From positions 53,273,506 to 53,337,505 of the forward strand of contig JAFFJZ010000003.1 in assembly GCA_018340375.1 (NCBI GenBank): a stretch of 64,000 nt of DNA, read 5' to 3'. Positions within the stretch are counted from its first letter, which is position 1. The number at the start of each line of letters is the position of its first letter. The translations under genes and the position numbers were made by a program. Under the pieces are notes generated by a model. The model saw only the letters and a list, made by a program, of their open reading frames with translations, made no database searches and was not told where the DNA came from. The stretch is from Gonatopus flavifemur (Eukaryota; Arthropoda; Insecta; Hymenoptera; Dryinidae). Below are positions 1 through 11,337 of this stretch, piece by piece.

Positions 1-500
1 CACGAGCTCCGTTCTTTCGATATAATTCAGTCTGTCTCGTATGAAGATCTTGATATATTATAAAACGAAACAGATTCATGGAATGTATCGATGAAGTGAA
101 AATCACAAATCAAATTCCACTTCGAGATCTAATACGGAGTAGGGCGGAGCAAAATTCCAAAAAGTTTCAGAATCGAAAATTGATAGTGCAGAAAAGTTGC
201 TACAGATCAAGACCTTCGAATTAAAAAGAAATGAGATCGGACAAGATCTTTGAGTCACGCATTGCGTTCAAAGTTCCGGAAAATTGCTTCAATCTGAGCA
301 TTGTTTGAAATTCTCGCAGGAGATCCGTAAATGGTCGAATTAGAATAAGATTCGGGTTGTGACACCCCAAGAGAGAGAAATATTGTTGGAAAGTACTGTA
401 TTGAGGGAGGGAGCACAATCCCCCCCCCCCCTCGCTCCGAGAAAGAGCGAGAATGACCGAGAACCAATTCACAACGCAATATTCAATCCATCATTTTGTC

Positions 501-720
501 ATGTTGCTGAAGTTTGAATCGTTTATTGAAACGAATTTGTAACCGAATACCGAAATACTGAGGTGTTGAAAGACCCAAATCCTGCAGAGCATTCTTTGAA
601 CGAGTTTTCCGGTTCCAAGGAGTTTATTCGAGAAGATGAACACTGGTGGTTCTCCGATTTTTCCGATCCATGAGTTTCAATTTTCGTTTCGTTTCTCTGA
701 ACGATTCGAACTTCACGAAT
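501..720. repeat. MITE family M1, copy in left arm of F1
   Basis: It starts with ATGTTGCTGAAG and ends with a diverged version of the complementary end. The family consensus ends are ATGTTGCTGAAGTTTGAATC and its complement. Related copies lie at 3951-4170, 13438-13651, 25409-25627 and about 26115-26326. Confidence 0.6.
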
Positions 721-723
721 ATA

Positions 724-1917
724 TTTTGTCACCAGTAAATAGCAGATCATACTAATTCCCAAGTAGAATTGATCATGAATTGATCAGGTATAACATGTGA
801 ATTGATTCTCGGTCATTTTCATTTCACGATCTATCCGTTCGTCACGTTATCCCCAGCCTACTGAGCGTGTAACCCGGTCTTCGGTCCGTGTACTCACTTA
901 TTTTTTCCCGAGCATCGGGTATTATAGATAATACGCGTGGTCTCACGATTCAAAAAATCTTTCCTCACTGACAGGTTCATAATTATCGGCGCAACGAGAA
1001 AAGTCTAGTCAACAGCATATTTTGCAGTTCTAATATATTTTTCTTGTCGTGTATTTTTCCTATTTGACAATCTTCCGTCTTTTTGCATTGGGATTGAGCC
1101 CTTTCTCGTCCTGATATGCCCAAGGTTAGGGTCAGGTTCTGGCAGGGCATGGAATGTCCTTTTTTCGGGCAACCAAAAGATTTAAGCCCTCAGTATCTTC
1201 CGTCCAATGCTGATGTGCTAAGATCTTGTGCTCAGGTGCGATATGAATTGGCAATGGCGTACATCTCTTCAGCTAGAGATGTGAGCTTTGCCACTGTAGC
1301 TTTAATAAAGATCCTCTATTCTCTGAACAACAATTTCAGCTACAGTGGAAAAGCTAACATCTTCAGCTGGAGAGATTGACGCCATTGCCGAGTCATATCG
1401 CATCTGAGCTCAGGATCTTAGCACGTCAGCATGGGACGGAAGATACTGAGGGCATTAAATCTTTTGGTTGCCTGAAAAAAAGGACATTCCATGCCCTGCC
1501 GGAATCTGACCCTAACCTTGGGCATATTAGGACGAGGAAGATCTCAATCCCAATGCGAAAAGACGGAAGATTGTCAAATAGGAAAAATACACGACGAGAA
1601 AAATATATTAGAACTGAAAAATATGCTGTTTACTAGACTTTTCTCGTTGCGCTGATAATTATGAACCTGTCAGTGAGGAAAGATTTTTTGAATCTTGAGA
1701 CAACGCCAATTATCTATAATACCCGATGCCCGGGAAAAAATAAGTGAGTACACGGACCGAAGACCGGGATACACGCTCTGTAGGCTGGGGATAACGTGAC
1801 GAACGGATAGATCGTGTTATGAAAATGACCGGGAATCAATTCACATGTTATACTTGATCAATTCATTATGAATCCCACTTGGGAATTAGTATGATCTGCT
1901 ATTCACTGCTGACAAAA
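724..1917. mobile_element. Foldback DNA element F2 nested in F1
   Basis: The sequence is a long imperfect palindrome with its axis near 1320. The ends read TTTTGTCA and TGACAAAA. TA dinucleotides flank it at 722-723 and 1918-1919. It is inserted close to the symmetry axis of F1. The two open frames within it (1116-1379 and 1376-1636) are products of the palindrome and resemble no known protein. Confidence 0.75.
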
Positions 1918-1919
1918 TA

Positions 1920-3947
1920 CAGGGTGGGGGATTTAAAGTGTCGCGGGCGTTTTTTGCAAAAATAAAGTGAGATACGAGAAAATTTTTCGGACAAAAGTTG
2001 TAGGGTACCGAGGGGGACATCCGATGGTGGCCTTGGCTTTGACCTCAAATCTCATCTTCAAGGGCATTCTGAGATCAACTCTTGTTTTTTCAATAGCATC
2101 TCATATTTTTCACTGCAGATTTGGATTCTAGGTCAAAAACCAAGAAACTTTTGTCTGAACCATTTTTCTGAAATCCGCAAAAATGGCGCTCTAATCGATA
2201 TTGTTTCATTTTGAATCTGACATTCGAATAACTCGAAAACGAAGGGTCTTGCAAAAGAATGTTTCATACAAAAGTTGTCAATACACAACACATTTCAATC
2301 GTCTACATTACCACCATTCAGAGCTCACGCGATGTAAACAAACGACGGGGTTCAGTGAAAATTCACGATTTTGAAAGTCAGTTTGTCAGTTACATTTGAT
2401 TATTACTTGGTTTATGACAAATTGAAAATCATGAATATCCGATACACGGTTTCTGAAAAAATCGATATGACATTTACGGTGAGGTGCATAAGAACCCCAG
2501 ACAAGCATATGACTTGTATGCAGAACGATTTCCTGAAAGAACAACGCCATCCATTAGGTATTTTCAACGCATTACAAAATTATTCTCAGAAACGGGAAGT
2601 GTTACAAGGGAAAAACGACATCGAATGAGAACTGTTAGCGGAGAAAATGCGGAAGTTAACGTACTAGCTGCAGTAGCCAATAATCCACACGTGAGCTCTC
2701 GTGAAATTGAACTCCATTCGGGAATTTCTCGAAGAAGTGTTCTTCGAATACTGAAACGTCACAAATTCCATCCGTATCACATTTGTTTGCATCAAGACCT
2801 TCACGGTGATGATTTCGAAAATCATGTACAGTTTTGTCGATGGGGTCTAGCGCAAATGCAAAATAACAACTTCATCAACATATTATTTTCTGATAAGTCG
2901 ACGTTCACCAATCATGGTCAAGTAAATCGACATAATATGCATTACTGGGCGACAGAAAATCCAAGATGGTTACGTCAAGTAGAGCATCAAAGACAATGGG
3001 CTGTGAATGTTTGGTGTGGTATTTTTCGATCTGGAGTAATTGGACCGTACTTCATTGCAGATAAGCTAAATGGAGAGAAGTACAGACATTTCTTAGATCA
3101 AGTACTTCCAACATTACTTGAAGACATACCTATTCAGGAACGATTGAATATGTGGTATCAACACGATGGTTGTCCATCCCATTATGCAGTCACAGCTCGA
3201 GAAATATTGGACAGAGATTATCCTGGACGATGGATAGGACGTCGTGGACCAGTTCATTGGCCTGCCCGTTCTCCGGATCTTACTTCTCCAGATTTTTTTT
3301 TATGGGGATACATAAAAGATACAGTTTATCAACAAGCACCGACTACACCTGAGAATATGCGTCAACGAATCATCAATGCATGCGCGAGCATCAATGAAGA
3401 CATTTTAGCACGAGTTCAGCAATCTTTTGTAAAACGTTTTGAAATGTGTATTGAAGTCGAAGGCCATCATTCTGAGCATCTACTGCATTAAAATTATCCA
3501 AGTGATGTAGACGATTGAAATGTGTTGTGTTTTGTCTGTTATACCCCATCACCTCCGTTTCAGTTCAAGGGGTCCCCCTTGGAATCAGACAACTTTTGTC
3601 CGAAACATTCTCCTCCAAGACCCTTCGTTTTCGAGTTATTCCAATGTCAGATTCAGTATGGAACAATATCGATTAGAGCGCCATCTTTGCGGATTTCAGG
3701 AAAATGGTTCAGACAAAAGTTTCTTGGTTTTTGACCTAGAATCCAAATCTGCGGTAAAAAATATGAGATGCTATTTACAAAACAAGAGTTGACCTCAGAA
3801 TGCCCTTGAAGATGAGATTTGAGGTCAAAGCCAAGGCCACCATCGGATGTCCCCCACGATACCCTACAATTTTTGTCCGAAAAATTTTCTCGTATCTCAT
3901 TTTATTTTTGGAAAAAACGCCCGCGACACTTTCAATGCCCCACCCTG
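1920..3947 (+). mobile_element. Tc1/mariner DD41D element, copy 1
   Basis: The terminal inverted repeats begin CAGGGTGGGG, followed by a shared segment containing AAGTGTCGCGGGCG. TA is present on both sides (1918-1919 and 3948-3949). Sub-terminal inverted sequence continues for about 400 bp on each side. The transposase gene inside is broken. The left TA is also the right-hand TA of foldback F2, so this element inserted exactly at the edge of F2. Confidence 0.9.
2431..3491 (+). pseudogene. DD41D mariner transposase, copy 1, frameshifted
   Basis: This gene encodes a DDE/D transposase that would cut and paste the surrounding element. Comparison with the intact copy at 32065-33129 shows a 4-bp deletion near 2470, just after the first dozen or so codons, which shifts the frame. 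The remainder (2484-3491) is open to the normal C-terminus. The helix-turn-helix region and three catalytic aspartates are visible in the contexts FSD, QHDG and TSPD. The acidic residue after the first aspartate, present in the other two copies (SDEST), is lysine here (SDKST). There are 41 residues between the second and third aspartates, which places it with DD41D (rosa/visitor-like) elements. Probably inactive. Confidence 0.85.
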
Positions 3948-3950
3948 TAT

Positions 3951-4170
3951 ATTCGTGAAGTTTGAATCGTTCAGAGAAACGAAACGGAAATTGAAACTCA
4001 TGGATCGGAAAAATCGGAGAACCACCAGTGTTCATCTTCTCGAATAAACTCCTTGGAACCGGAAAACTCGTTCAAAGAATGCTCTGCAGGATTTGGGTCC
4101 TTAAACACCTCAGTATTTCGGTATTCGGTTACAAATCCGTTTCAATAAACGATTCAAACTTCAGCAACAT
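3951..4170. repeat. MITE family M1, copy in right arm of F1
   Basis: This is the inverted counterpart of 501-720. It ends with CTTCAGCAACAT, the canonical end of the family. Its presence in both arms suggests F1 arose or spread together with this sequence. Confidence 0.55.
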
Positions 4171-4531
4171 GACAAAATGATCAATTGAATATTGCGTTGT
4201 GAATTGGTTCTCGGTCATTCTCGCTCTTTCTCGGGGCGCGGGGGGGGGGGGGATTGTACTCCCTCCCTCAATACAGTACTTTTCAACAATATTTCTCTCT
4301 CTTGGGGTGTCACAACCCGAATCTTATTCTAATCCGACCATTTACGGATCTCCTGCGAGAATTTCAAACAATGATCAGAGTGAAGCAATTTTTCGGAACT
4401 TTGAACGCAATGCGCGGCCTAAAGATCTTGTCCGCTCTCATTCCTTTTTAATTCGGAAGGTCTTGATCTGTAGCAACTTTTCCGCACCATTACTTTTCGA
4501 TTCTGAAACTTTTTGAAATTTCGCTCCGCCC

Positions 4532-5878
4532 TAATGATTATATACCCAAGAGAACACAGAACTTCCAGGTGAAATTTATGTTCGTTATACGCACTTTTCC
4601 GTACAGTGGACCAACAACTGTCCGTACACGGAGAGACATTTCATTAGAAAAATTACAATTCCATTTTCAAAATAGAGCTACTCGGGAACGTCAGACAATA
4701 ACTCGTAACATAAACCATAATTATTCCCAGCTTTGATGGTGAAAATTGGGATCAATTTTGATTCTCTCTATCAAACGTGGCAACGATTATAACTTATGTT
4801 ACTAGTTGTATGGAATTTCTAAATACTTCTATTTTACAAATGAAATGGTTATTTCTCCAAATCAATTTCTCTCCGTGGGGAAAAATCGAATTTTCTTTGC
4901 AAACACTCTGACAACCTCTGAGGATTCATCAAATTCCGATGAATTGTAATGAATTCAGAACTTTCTTCAGAATTTCAAGTTTTCCATCGTTCTTGGACGA
5001 ATTGGAACGGAATTCCACTCCGAAAAAATCAAGACGAAATTCTAATCAATTTACATTCTCTTTACTATCGAATTTTCATGACTTTTTCACATGTGATGTT
5101 TGAATACAGTACATGAATATATTTATAAAATGTTGTTTTCCTCCAACAGTCACAAAAAGTTATAAATTCGTCACAGTCTCGTCAGAATTTTGTCGAAACG
5201 CAATTCCATCTCTGTTTGTCTGAAAAACATGAAAAAAACTTCTGTATAGAATGTTCCAAATTTTTGAGATGATTCGTCACAATTCCATGCATCATCATAA
5301 TCTGTTCCAGTTTTTGCATAGGAAATACGATTGTTCTCCAAGATTACTCATGATTATTCCAACGAAATATTCCTATACGGTCATGCGGTTTGATATGTGT
5401 ATTGGAAACAGGATCGATCAGATTTTATGTGAATCGATAATGATTTTGGAGTAGGAAATGATGTGGGACGCGGATGAACAATTTTATTGAAGAATTGTAT
5501 CACAAGAATCCCTCTCATAATCAATTACCATTTGAATTCCCAGTATGGTTTAGCGCCCTTGTCATTTTTAGTTGTGTGAAGTTGCAACAAATGAATCGCG
5601 GGTAACCTCTAATCGTTACAGATCGGTCCTCCACTGTTGTTTGTTATTGTTCCACTGTCTTCTGCTGTGCGATCATTGTGTTCTGAGCTCTTCTGATATT
5701 TCTTGATAACCAAAGTTCTATTGAGTAAACGTGGAAGTTCTGGTGAGATATAAATTGTTCTTCAATCGTTTCATTATTAGTTACTCTTATCATGCATTAT
5801 ATACATAATCTCATAACATTTTATATATTTCATATCAATTATTTTCTAATTTCATCACTCTTTTTCCTTCACGTACCA
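4532..5878. other. Gene-free AT-rich sequence
   Basis: No open frame resembles a protein. A weak inverted pair (CGGAGAGACATT near 4630 and AATTTCTCTCCG near 4868) suggests an old small MITE. The segment 5640-5740 resembles an untranslated leader with a possible donor (GTGAGA), but nothing supports a gene. Confidence 0.5.
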
Positions 5879-5957
5879 TTAACCTTTAAAGGACGGGACT
5901 GGTCCCAAAAGGGACCACCCGGGGAAAGAGGATTTTGAGTGTTTTTCAAGGGTGAAT

Positions 5958-6690
5958 TTTTGTGCTGAGGACGAAAGAAATGATGAAAAAAATCCAGGAT
6001 GCGTCCTTGACCTTGAAAAAAGTCAATTCAAGGTCAAATTTTTTTTTCTCCATATATTGAACTCAAACTGTGTATAACTACGTTTTTTGATGTGCTGAGT
6101 ACGAAAAAAAAATGAAAAAAATCCTGGATGCGTTCTTGACCTTGAAAAAGGTCAATTCAAGGTCGAATTTTTTTTCTCCATATATTGAACTCAAATTGTG
6201 TATATCTACGTTTTCTGATGCGCTGAGTGAGAAAAAAATAATGAAAAAAATCCAGGATGCGTCCTTGACCTTGAAAAAGGTCGATTCAAGGTCGAATTTT
6301 TTTTCTCCATATATTGAACTGAAACTGTGTATATCTACGTTTTTTCATGTGCTGAGTACGAAAAAAATGGTGAAAAAAAATCCTGAATGCGTCCTGGACC
6401 TTGACAAAGGTTAATTCGAGGTCAAATTTTTTGCTCTCCATATATTGAACTCAAACTGTGTATATCTCCGTCCTTTGATGTGCTGAGTACGAAAAAAATA
6501 GTGAAAAAAAATTCTGGATCCGTCTTTGACCTTGAAAAAGATCGATTCGAGGTTCAATTTTCTTTTCTCTATTTTTTGCACTCGAACTGTGTATATCTAC
6601 GTTTTTCGATGTGCTGAGTACGAGAAAAATGGTGAAAAAAAATTCTGGATGCGTCCTTCACTTTGGAAAAGGTAATTCCAAGATCCAATT
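5958..6690. repeat. Left sub-terminal tandem array of piggyBac (6 units)
   Basis: About six units of 127-131 bp can be counted from the recurring GTGCTGAG at roughly 5962, 6092, 6221, 6349, 6479 and 6610. Each unit carries CCTTGACCTTGAAAAAGGTC or a variant, so it can form a short hairpin and contains the nonamer TGACCTTGA. The right array (10445-11337) holds the same unit inverted. Confidence 0.85.
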
Positions 6691-6710
6691 TACTTATTTC
6701 TTCCATATTT

Positions 6711-8171
6711 TGACTATTCTGAAGAGGACCGTCCAAGATATGATCACCGTACCTTAGATGAATGAACGCGAAATTTGTATATATGTATGTGGATATATTT
6801 ATATATATATACAGGGTGTCCCAGAACACATGTCTGACCTTCTGAGAGCATATTCTGCAACCAAAATGCAATTTTTTCCCGTTTGGAAAAAAATTTTTGG
6901 AGGCTCCGTTCTTGAGATATGAGTATTTTCAGATTTTTTTAAAAATCCAAATAACTCAGAAGCATCGTATACTACATACTTCAGTCCGATACAATTTGCT
7001 AAGTTGGAAAACGGCGGATCTCTAGAAAAAAAAATTAAACTATTATATCCCTATTCGTTCCGGAGCTACAGTGATTTGAAATTCTTGAGCTTCCAGCCAA
7101 TCAGAATTCAGCAACTTCAAATCGCTGTAGCTCCGGAACAAATAGAGATATAACAGTTCAATTTTTTTTCTAGAGATCCGCCGTTTTCGAACTTGGCAAG
7201 TGGTATTAGACTGAAGTATGTAACATACAATGCTTCTGAGTTATTTGGATTTTTAAAAAAATCTAAAAATGCTCATATTTCAAGAACGGAAAAAATTGCA
7301 TTTTGGTTGCAGAATATGCTCTCAAAAGGTCGGACATGTGTTCTGGGACATATGCATACGTACTCAAGATGTCAAACGACCACGGGATGGGTAATTTACT
7401 TCACACACTGAACTTCTTAGGAATCCAATGTGACAGACCCAGTAGAGCATGGAAGGTAATCGGAGCACGGCTATGAAAACCTCAAATAGTAGGTTATGCA
7501 GCTGAGGAGCGTTACCCACTATTCGATCACATCTTTAGACCGGTTTCCAGGGTACCCAAGGTATAATGTAGAACCAAAAACACGAGTTCCAGCGCCGCCT
7601 ACAACCTGGTCGGGAACTAAAGCCCACACACACGGTAGGGAGTCTTTTGACCGAAAAAGTTTTTGGCCGAATCGACATGATTTGACAATCGCTAGTCATT
7701 TCCTAGTGTTCTCTGAAAGCGACTAGTGATTGTCAAATCATGTCGATTCGGCCAAAAACTTTTCCGGCCAAAAGACCCCCTACCACACACACAACGATAC
7801 TACATATACGTTTAATCTCATACTAATAGCGCCTTTAGTGTGAGTGTAAACGTATATGTGGTATCGTTGAGTGTGTGTGAGCTTTAGTTCCCGACCAAGT
7901 TGTAGGCGGCGCTGGAACTCGTGTTTTTGTTTCTACATTATACTTTGAGTACCCTGCGGATTCATCCTTGAACCGGGTGTGCCTAATGGCAAAGAAGGGA
8001 TTCCTAAGAAAATCAGTGTTTGAAGTAAATTACCCACTCTGTGTTCGTTTGACATCTTGGGTACATATACATATATAAATATAAATATATCCATATAAAC
8101 ATACAAATTTCGCGTTCATTCATCTCAGGTACGGTGATCATAACTTGGACGGTCCTTTTCGGGATAGTTCA
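6711..8171. mobile_element. Nested palindromic element inside the piggyBac 5' region
   Basis: Outer arms 6711-6811 and about 8066-8171 are complementary (GAGGACCGTCCAAG against CTTGGACGGTCC). The pairing resumes after a separate insertion with 7351-7640 against 7880-8065. Further small palindromes occupy the centre: 7642-7783 around the axis near 7712, and 7795-7866. The inner element at 7548-7956 has ends CAGGGTACCCAAGG and its near complement, and half of a related copy is at 62826-62905. Confidence 0.65.
6812..7350. mobile_element. Foldback MITE F3 (CAGGGTGTCCCA ends)
   Basis: The ends read CAGGGTGTCCCAGAACACAT and its complement (ATGTGTTCTGGGACA), with near-complete internal self-complementarity around an axis close to 7090. 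The opposite arm of the surrounding palindrome lacks it, which shows it inserted later, at a TA. No transposase is encoded. Confidence 0.75.
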
Positions 8172-8283
8172 AGAGCGTTCTCATTTGGCTGTGGTTATTT
8201 CACCAACAGTTCCTATTAGAACATTTGACGGTCTTCCTTCTCAGGTGCAGATCCTATTTGTTCAGTAGCTGCTGTTTTATAAA

Positions 8284-9850
8284 ATGACTGACAGAGAGAC
8301 TTGGAGTAGCGGTGAATCCGAACCAGAAGAACAAGATCCTGGGAATGAAGAATTTGAAGCCATTAATTTGGAAGACCCCACCTATGACCGAACTCAAATT
8401 TTTCATGATGCGAATTTTCACCCATCAATCAGAGATTTCGAAGGGAACTCTAGAATGAATCCTAACGCTCTTATAACGGGAAATTTGCCAATAGATTTTT
8501 TCAATTATTTTTCCGATTCTTCCCTGGTTCGAAGGATTGTTGACGAGACAAATCGTTACCATGCCCGGGAATCCTCAAAGTCCATCTTCCCATATGAAAG
8601 ACTGGTGCCCTTTGACCAAAGATGAATTTGAAATGTTTCTTGGTCTCTCAATTCTCATGGGCCCTGTTCGGAAAGGTGATTTGAAAGATTATTGGTCTAC
8701 GGATCCTTTGCTTCATACTCCGATTTTCCGAGAAAGAATGCATCGTGATAGATATTTGCAAATTCTGCGACAATTACACTTCCAAGATAATGAAGATGAT
8801 TCAGAATTTGTCAATCATCCTTTACGGAAAATAGAACCAGTGATAGACCACCTACAAAGTAGATTTTCGGCAGCTCTCATACCAGGCAAAAACCTGTGTA
8901 TAGACGAAAGTCTGTTATTGTGGAAAGGTAGGCTTCGATTCAAACAATATATTCCGTTGAAAAGGAATCGTTTCGGCATCAAGTTGTTTGAGGTGGTAGA
9001 CTGCGATACTGGATCCATTCTAGGCTTTATTGTTTACACCGGATCAGATACTGAGTATCAAAAGTTCGGTTTAGGTGTTACCGGTGATATTGTCGCTCAC
9101 TTTTTACAACCTTATTTTTATGAAGGTCATGTTATATATATAGACAATTGGTACACATCCCCTAGTTTGGCTGAATTTCTGCATGATCGTGATACGGGAA
9201 TTTGTGGAACAGTCAAAGCAAATAGAAAGGGAATGCCAAAGCTGGAAAACAAATTACAGCGAGGTGAAATACGAGTCGCTCATAATTATGCTTTGATGGC
9301 AATGAAATGGGAAGACAAACGAAGTGTTCGCATGCTTACAAGTATACACGAACCAGAATTCTGTGCAAATGGGAAAAAAAATTATAAAACAAAAGAAGAC
9401 ATTATAAAGCCAACGTGTATTCATGAATACAATAAGAATATGGGCGGCATTGATAATATTGATAGACAACTCTCGATAACGGAAACAATGCGAAAAACAA
9501 TGAAGTGGTATAGGAAGCTTCTTTTTCACCTTATTGATTTATGCCTGTGTAATGCTCATGCCTCATACAGACTGAAAAATCAAGAACAAACATCTTTTCC
9601 TTCATTTCGTTTACAAGTAGCTAGAGGATTAATGAAACTGGAGCCCCCTGAAAACATTCCCCGTAACGAACTCTGTGCCACTCGATTACTTGGTCGCCAC
9701 TTCCTCCAATGTACTACAAAATGAAGGTGCCAATTGTGTAGTTTGCGTAAAAAAACATCTCGAACGAACTACATATGCTCCATTTGCGATATACCTCTAT
9801 GCATAACGCCATGCTTTGAAGAGTACCACACTAAAGTGACATTGCCATGA
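8284..9850 (+). pseudogene. piggyBac-type transposase, frameshift and nonsense codon
   Basis: The DDE transposase of the element begins at ATG 8284 with an acidic N-terminus typical of the family. A single-base-class frameshift near 8590-8610 moves the reading frame from the first ORF (8284-8625) into the second. The conserved core follows. The three catalytic aspartates are visible in LCIDES, IYIDNWY and GGIDNID, and the motif KDEFEMFLG is also clear. A TGA at 9722-9724 stops translation just before an in-frame cysteine-rich C-terminal domain (about 40 codons, CxxC pairs, ending 9850), which in this family binds DNA ends. The two lesions make this copy non-functional as it stands. Confidence 0.85.
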
Positions 9851-9877
9851 GATTGATTGATTCGAGATCACATGAGG

Positions 9878-10190
9878 GGCGAGGGGACTCACGGTGATGG
9901 AGCACCCCGATGTGGGAGGCAAGGGGACTCACGGTAATGAAGCACCCCGACGTAAGAGGCAAGGGGACTCACGGTAATGGAGCACCCCGACGTGAGAGGC
10001 AAGGGGACTCACGGTAATAAAGCACCCCGACGTGAGAGGCAAGGGGACTCACGGTAATGAAGCACCCCGACGTGAGAGGCAAGGGGACTCACGGTAATAA
10101 AGCACCCCGACGTGAGAGGCAAGGGGACTCACGTAAATCAAGCACCCCAACGTGAGAGGCGAGGGGACTCACGAAAAACAAGCACCCCAA
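9878..10190. repeat. 40-bp minisatellite
   Basis: About eight head-to-tail copies of a 40-bp unit contain GGGGACTCACGGTAAT and GCACCCCGACGTGAGAGGC. The first and last copies are more diverged, as expected for an array growing from its centre. It lies directly after the transposase remnant, inside the piggyBac element. Confidence 0.9.
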
Positions 10191-10444
10191 AGGGATCAAA
10201 TTTTCGCCGCGTCCACGTCGCTGGTCCTGGGTCATGCTGAGAGCGAACAGTCATATAATTGCTTTGGTCTCTTGATGAACTGTATCTACAGCTGAGATAT
10301 ATTTTCCGAATTTTGTACTGTTTTTGTCGTACCCAGATCCTCAACGAACTTCGAGATGTCTTGGGTCGAAATGAGGGGAACAATATTCCACCTTGAAGTG
10401 TTTTCATGTAGAATCAATAATGCTTCCAGGACTTTCCACAATTT

Positions 10445-11337
10445 TTTCCTCACTCAGCACATCAAAAAACAAAGATGTAAGAGGTGAGAGTTCAAAATAT
10501 GAAATAAATGAATAAATTGGATCTTGGAATTACCTTTTCCAAGGTCAAGGACGCTTTCAGGATTTTTTTCCTCATTTTGCTCGTACTCAGCATTTCAAAA
10601 AAACTACGTACACAAAATGTGAGTTCAATATAAGAAAAAAAAGGACCTCGGCCTTGAATTGACCTTTTACAAGGTCAAGGCTGCATCTAGGATCTTTTTC
10701 ATCATTATTCTCGTACTTGACAAATCAATAAACGTCGATGTACACGATTTGAGTTGAATATATGGAGAGAAAAAAAATTCGACCTTAAATCGACCTTCTT
10801 CAAAGTCAAGGCTGCATCCAGGATTTCTTTCATCATTATTCTCGTACTCAGCACATCAAAAAACGTCGATCTACACAGTTTGAGTTGAATATATGGAGAA
10901 AAAAAATTCGACCTTAAATCGACCTTTTTCAAGGTCAAGGACGCATCTTTGATCTTTTCCACCATTTTTTTCGTACCCAGAACATCAGAAAACGTGGATA
11001 TGCACAGTTTGAGTTCAATATATGGAGAAAAAACAAATTCGACCTCGGATCGACCTTGGATCGACCTATTCCAAGGTCAAGGACGCATCCTGGATTTTTT
11101 TTCACCATTCTTTCTGTACTCAAAACATCAAAAAACGTAGATATGCACAGTTTGAGTTCAATATATGGAGAAAAAAAATTCGACCTTGAATTGACCTTGG
11201 GTCGACCTTTTTCAAGGTCAAGGACGCATCTTTGATTTTTTCCACCATTTTTTTCGTACTCAGAACATCAAAAAACGTCAATATGCACAGTTTGAGTTCA
11301 ATATATGGAGAAAAAACAAATTCGACCTTGGATCGAC
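10445..11337. repeat. Right sub-terminal tandem array of piggyBac (7 units)
   Basis: Seven inverted units recur at about 10453, 10582, 10712, 10843, 10973, 11114 and 11256, each with a form of GTACTCAGCACATCAAAAAAC followed by TTTGAGTT and AATATATGGAG. TCAAGGTCAAGGACGCATC appears in most units. The array is the mirror image of 5958-6690. The stretch 10191-10444 between it and the minisatellite shows nothing recognisable. Confidence 0.85.

Larger units (their letters stand above)
142..4531. mobile_element. Foldback DNA element F1, interrupted by two later insertions
   Basis: The arms at about 142-723 and 3950-4531 are long inverted copies of each other. The ends read GGGCGGAGC and GCTCCGCCC and are bordered by TA on both sides (140-141 and 4532-4533), as for Tc1/mariner-type non-autonomous elements. 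Without its inserts the element would be about 1.2 kb and nearly a perfect hairpin. Each arm contains a copy of a ~220-bp MITE family found elsewhere in the window. No transposase is encoded. Confidence 0.75.
5879..11337 (+). mobile_element. Decayed piggyBac element with sub-terminal repeat arrays
   Basis: The left end is TTAA (5879-5882) followed by CCTTTAAAGGACGGGACTGG, typical of piggyBac ends. Inverted arrays of ~130-bp units lie inside each end (about 5958-6690 and 10445-11337), with a transposase pseudogene between them. No matching TTAA end was found on the right, so that end appears truncated near 11337. A palindromic element and a further MITE have inserted between the left array and the transposase. 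Confidence 0.7.

Noticed and set aside
1116..1636. Two 86-87 residue frames in the palindrome at 724-1917
   Set aside because: They arise from the two complementary arms of the foldback and match no protein family.
3520..3792. 90-residue frame repeated next to each mariner transposase
   Set aside because: It lies in the conserved sub-terminal inverted repeat of the element; conservation comes from recent copying, not from coding.
5958..6690. CRISPR-like regular repeats
   Set aside because: Units are ~130 bp with no alternating unique spacers, and the genome is eukaryotic; this is a transposon sub-terminal array.
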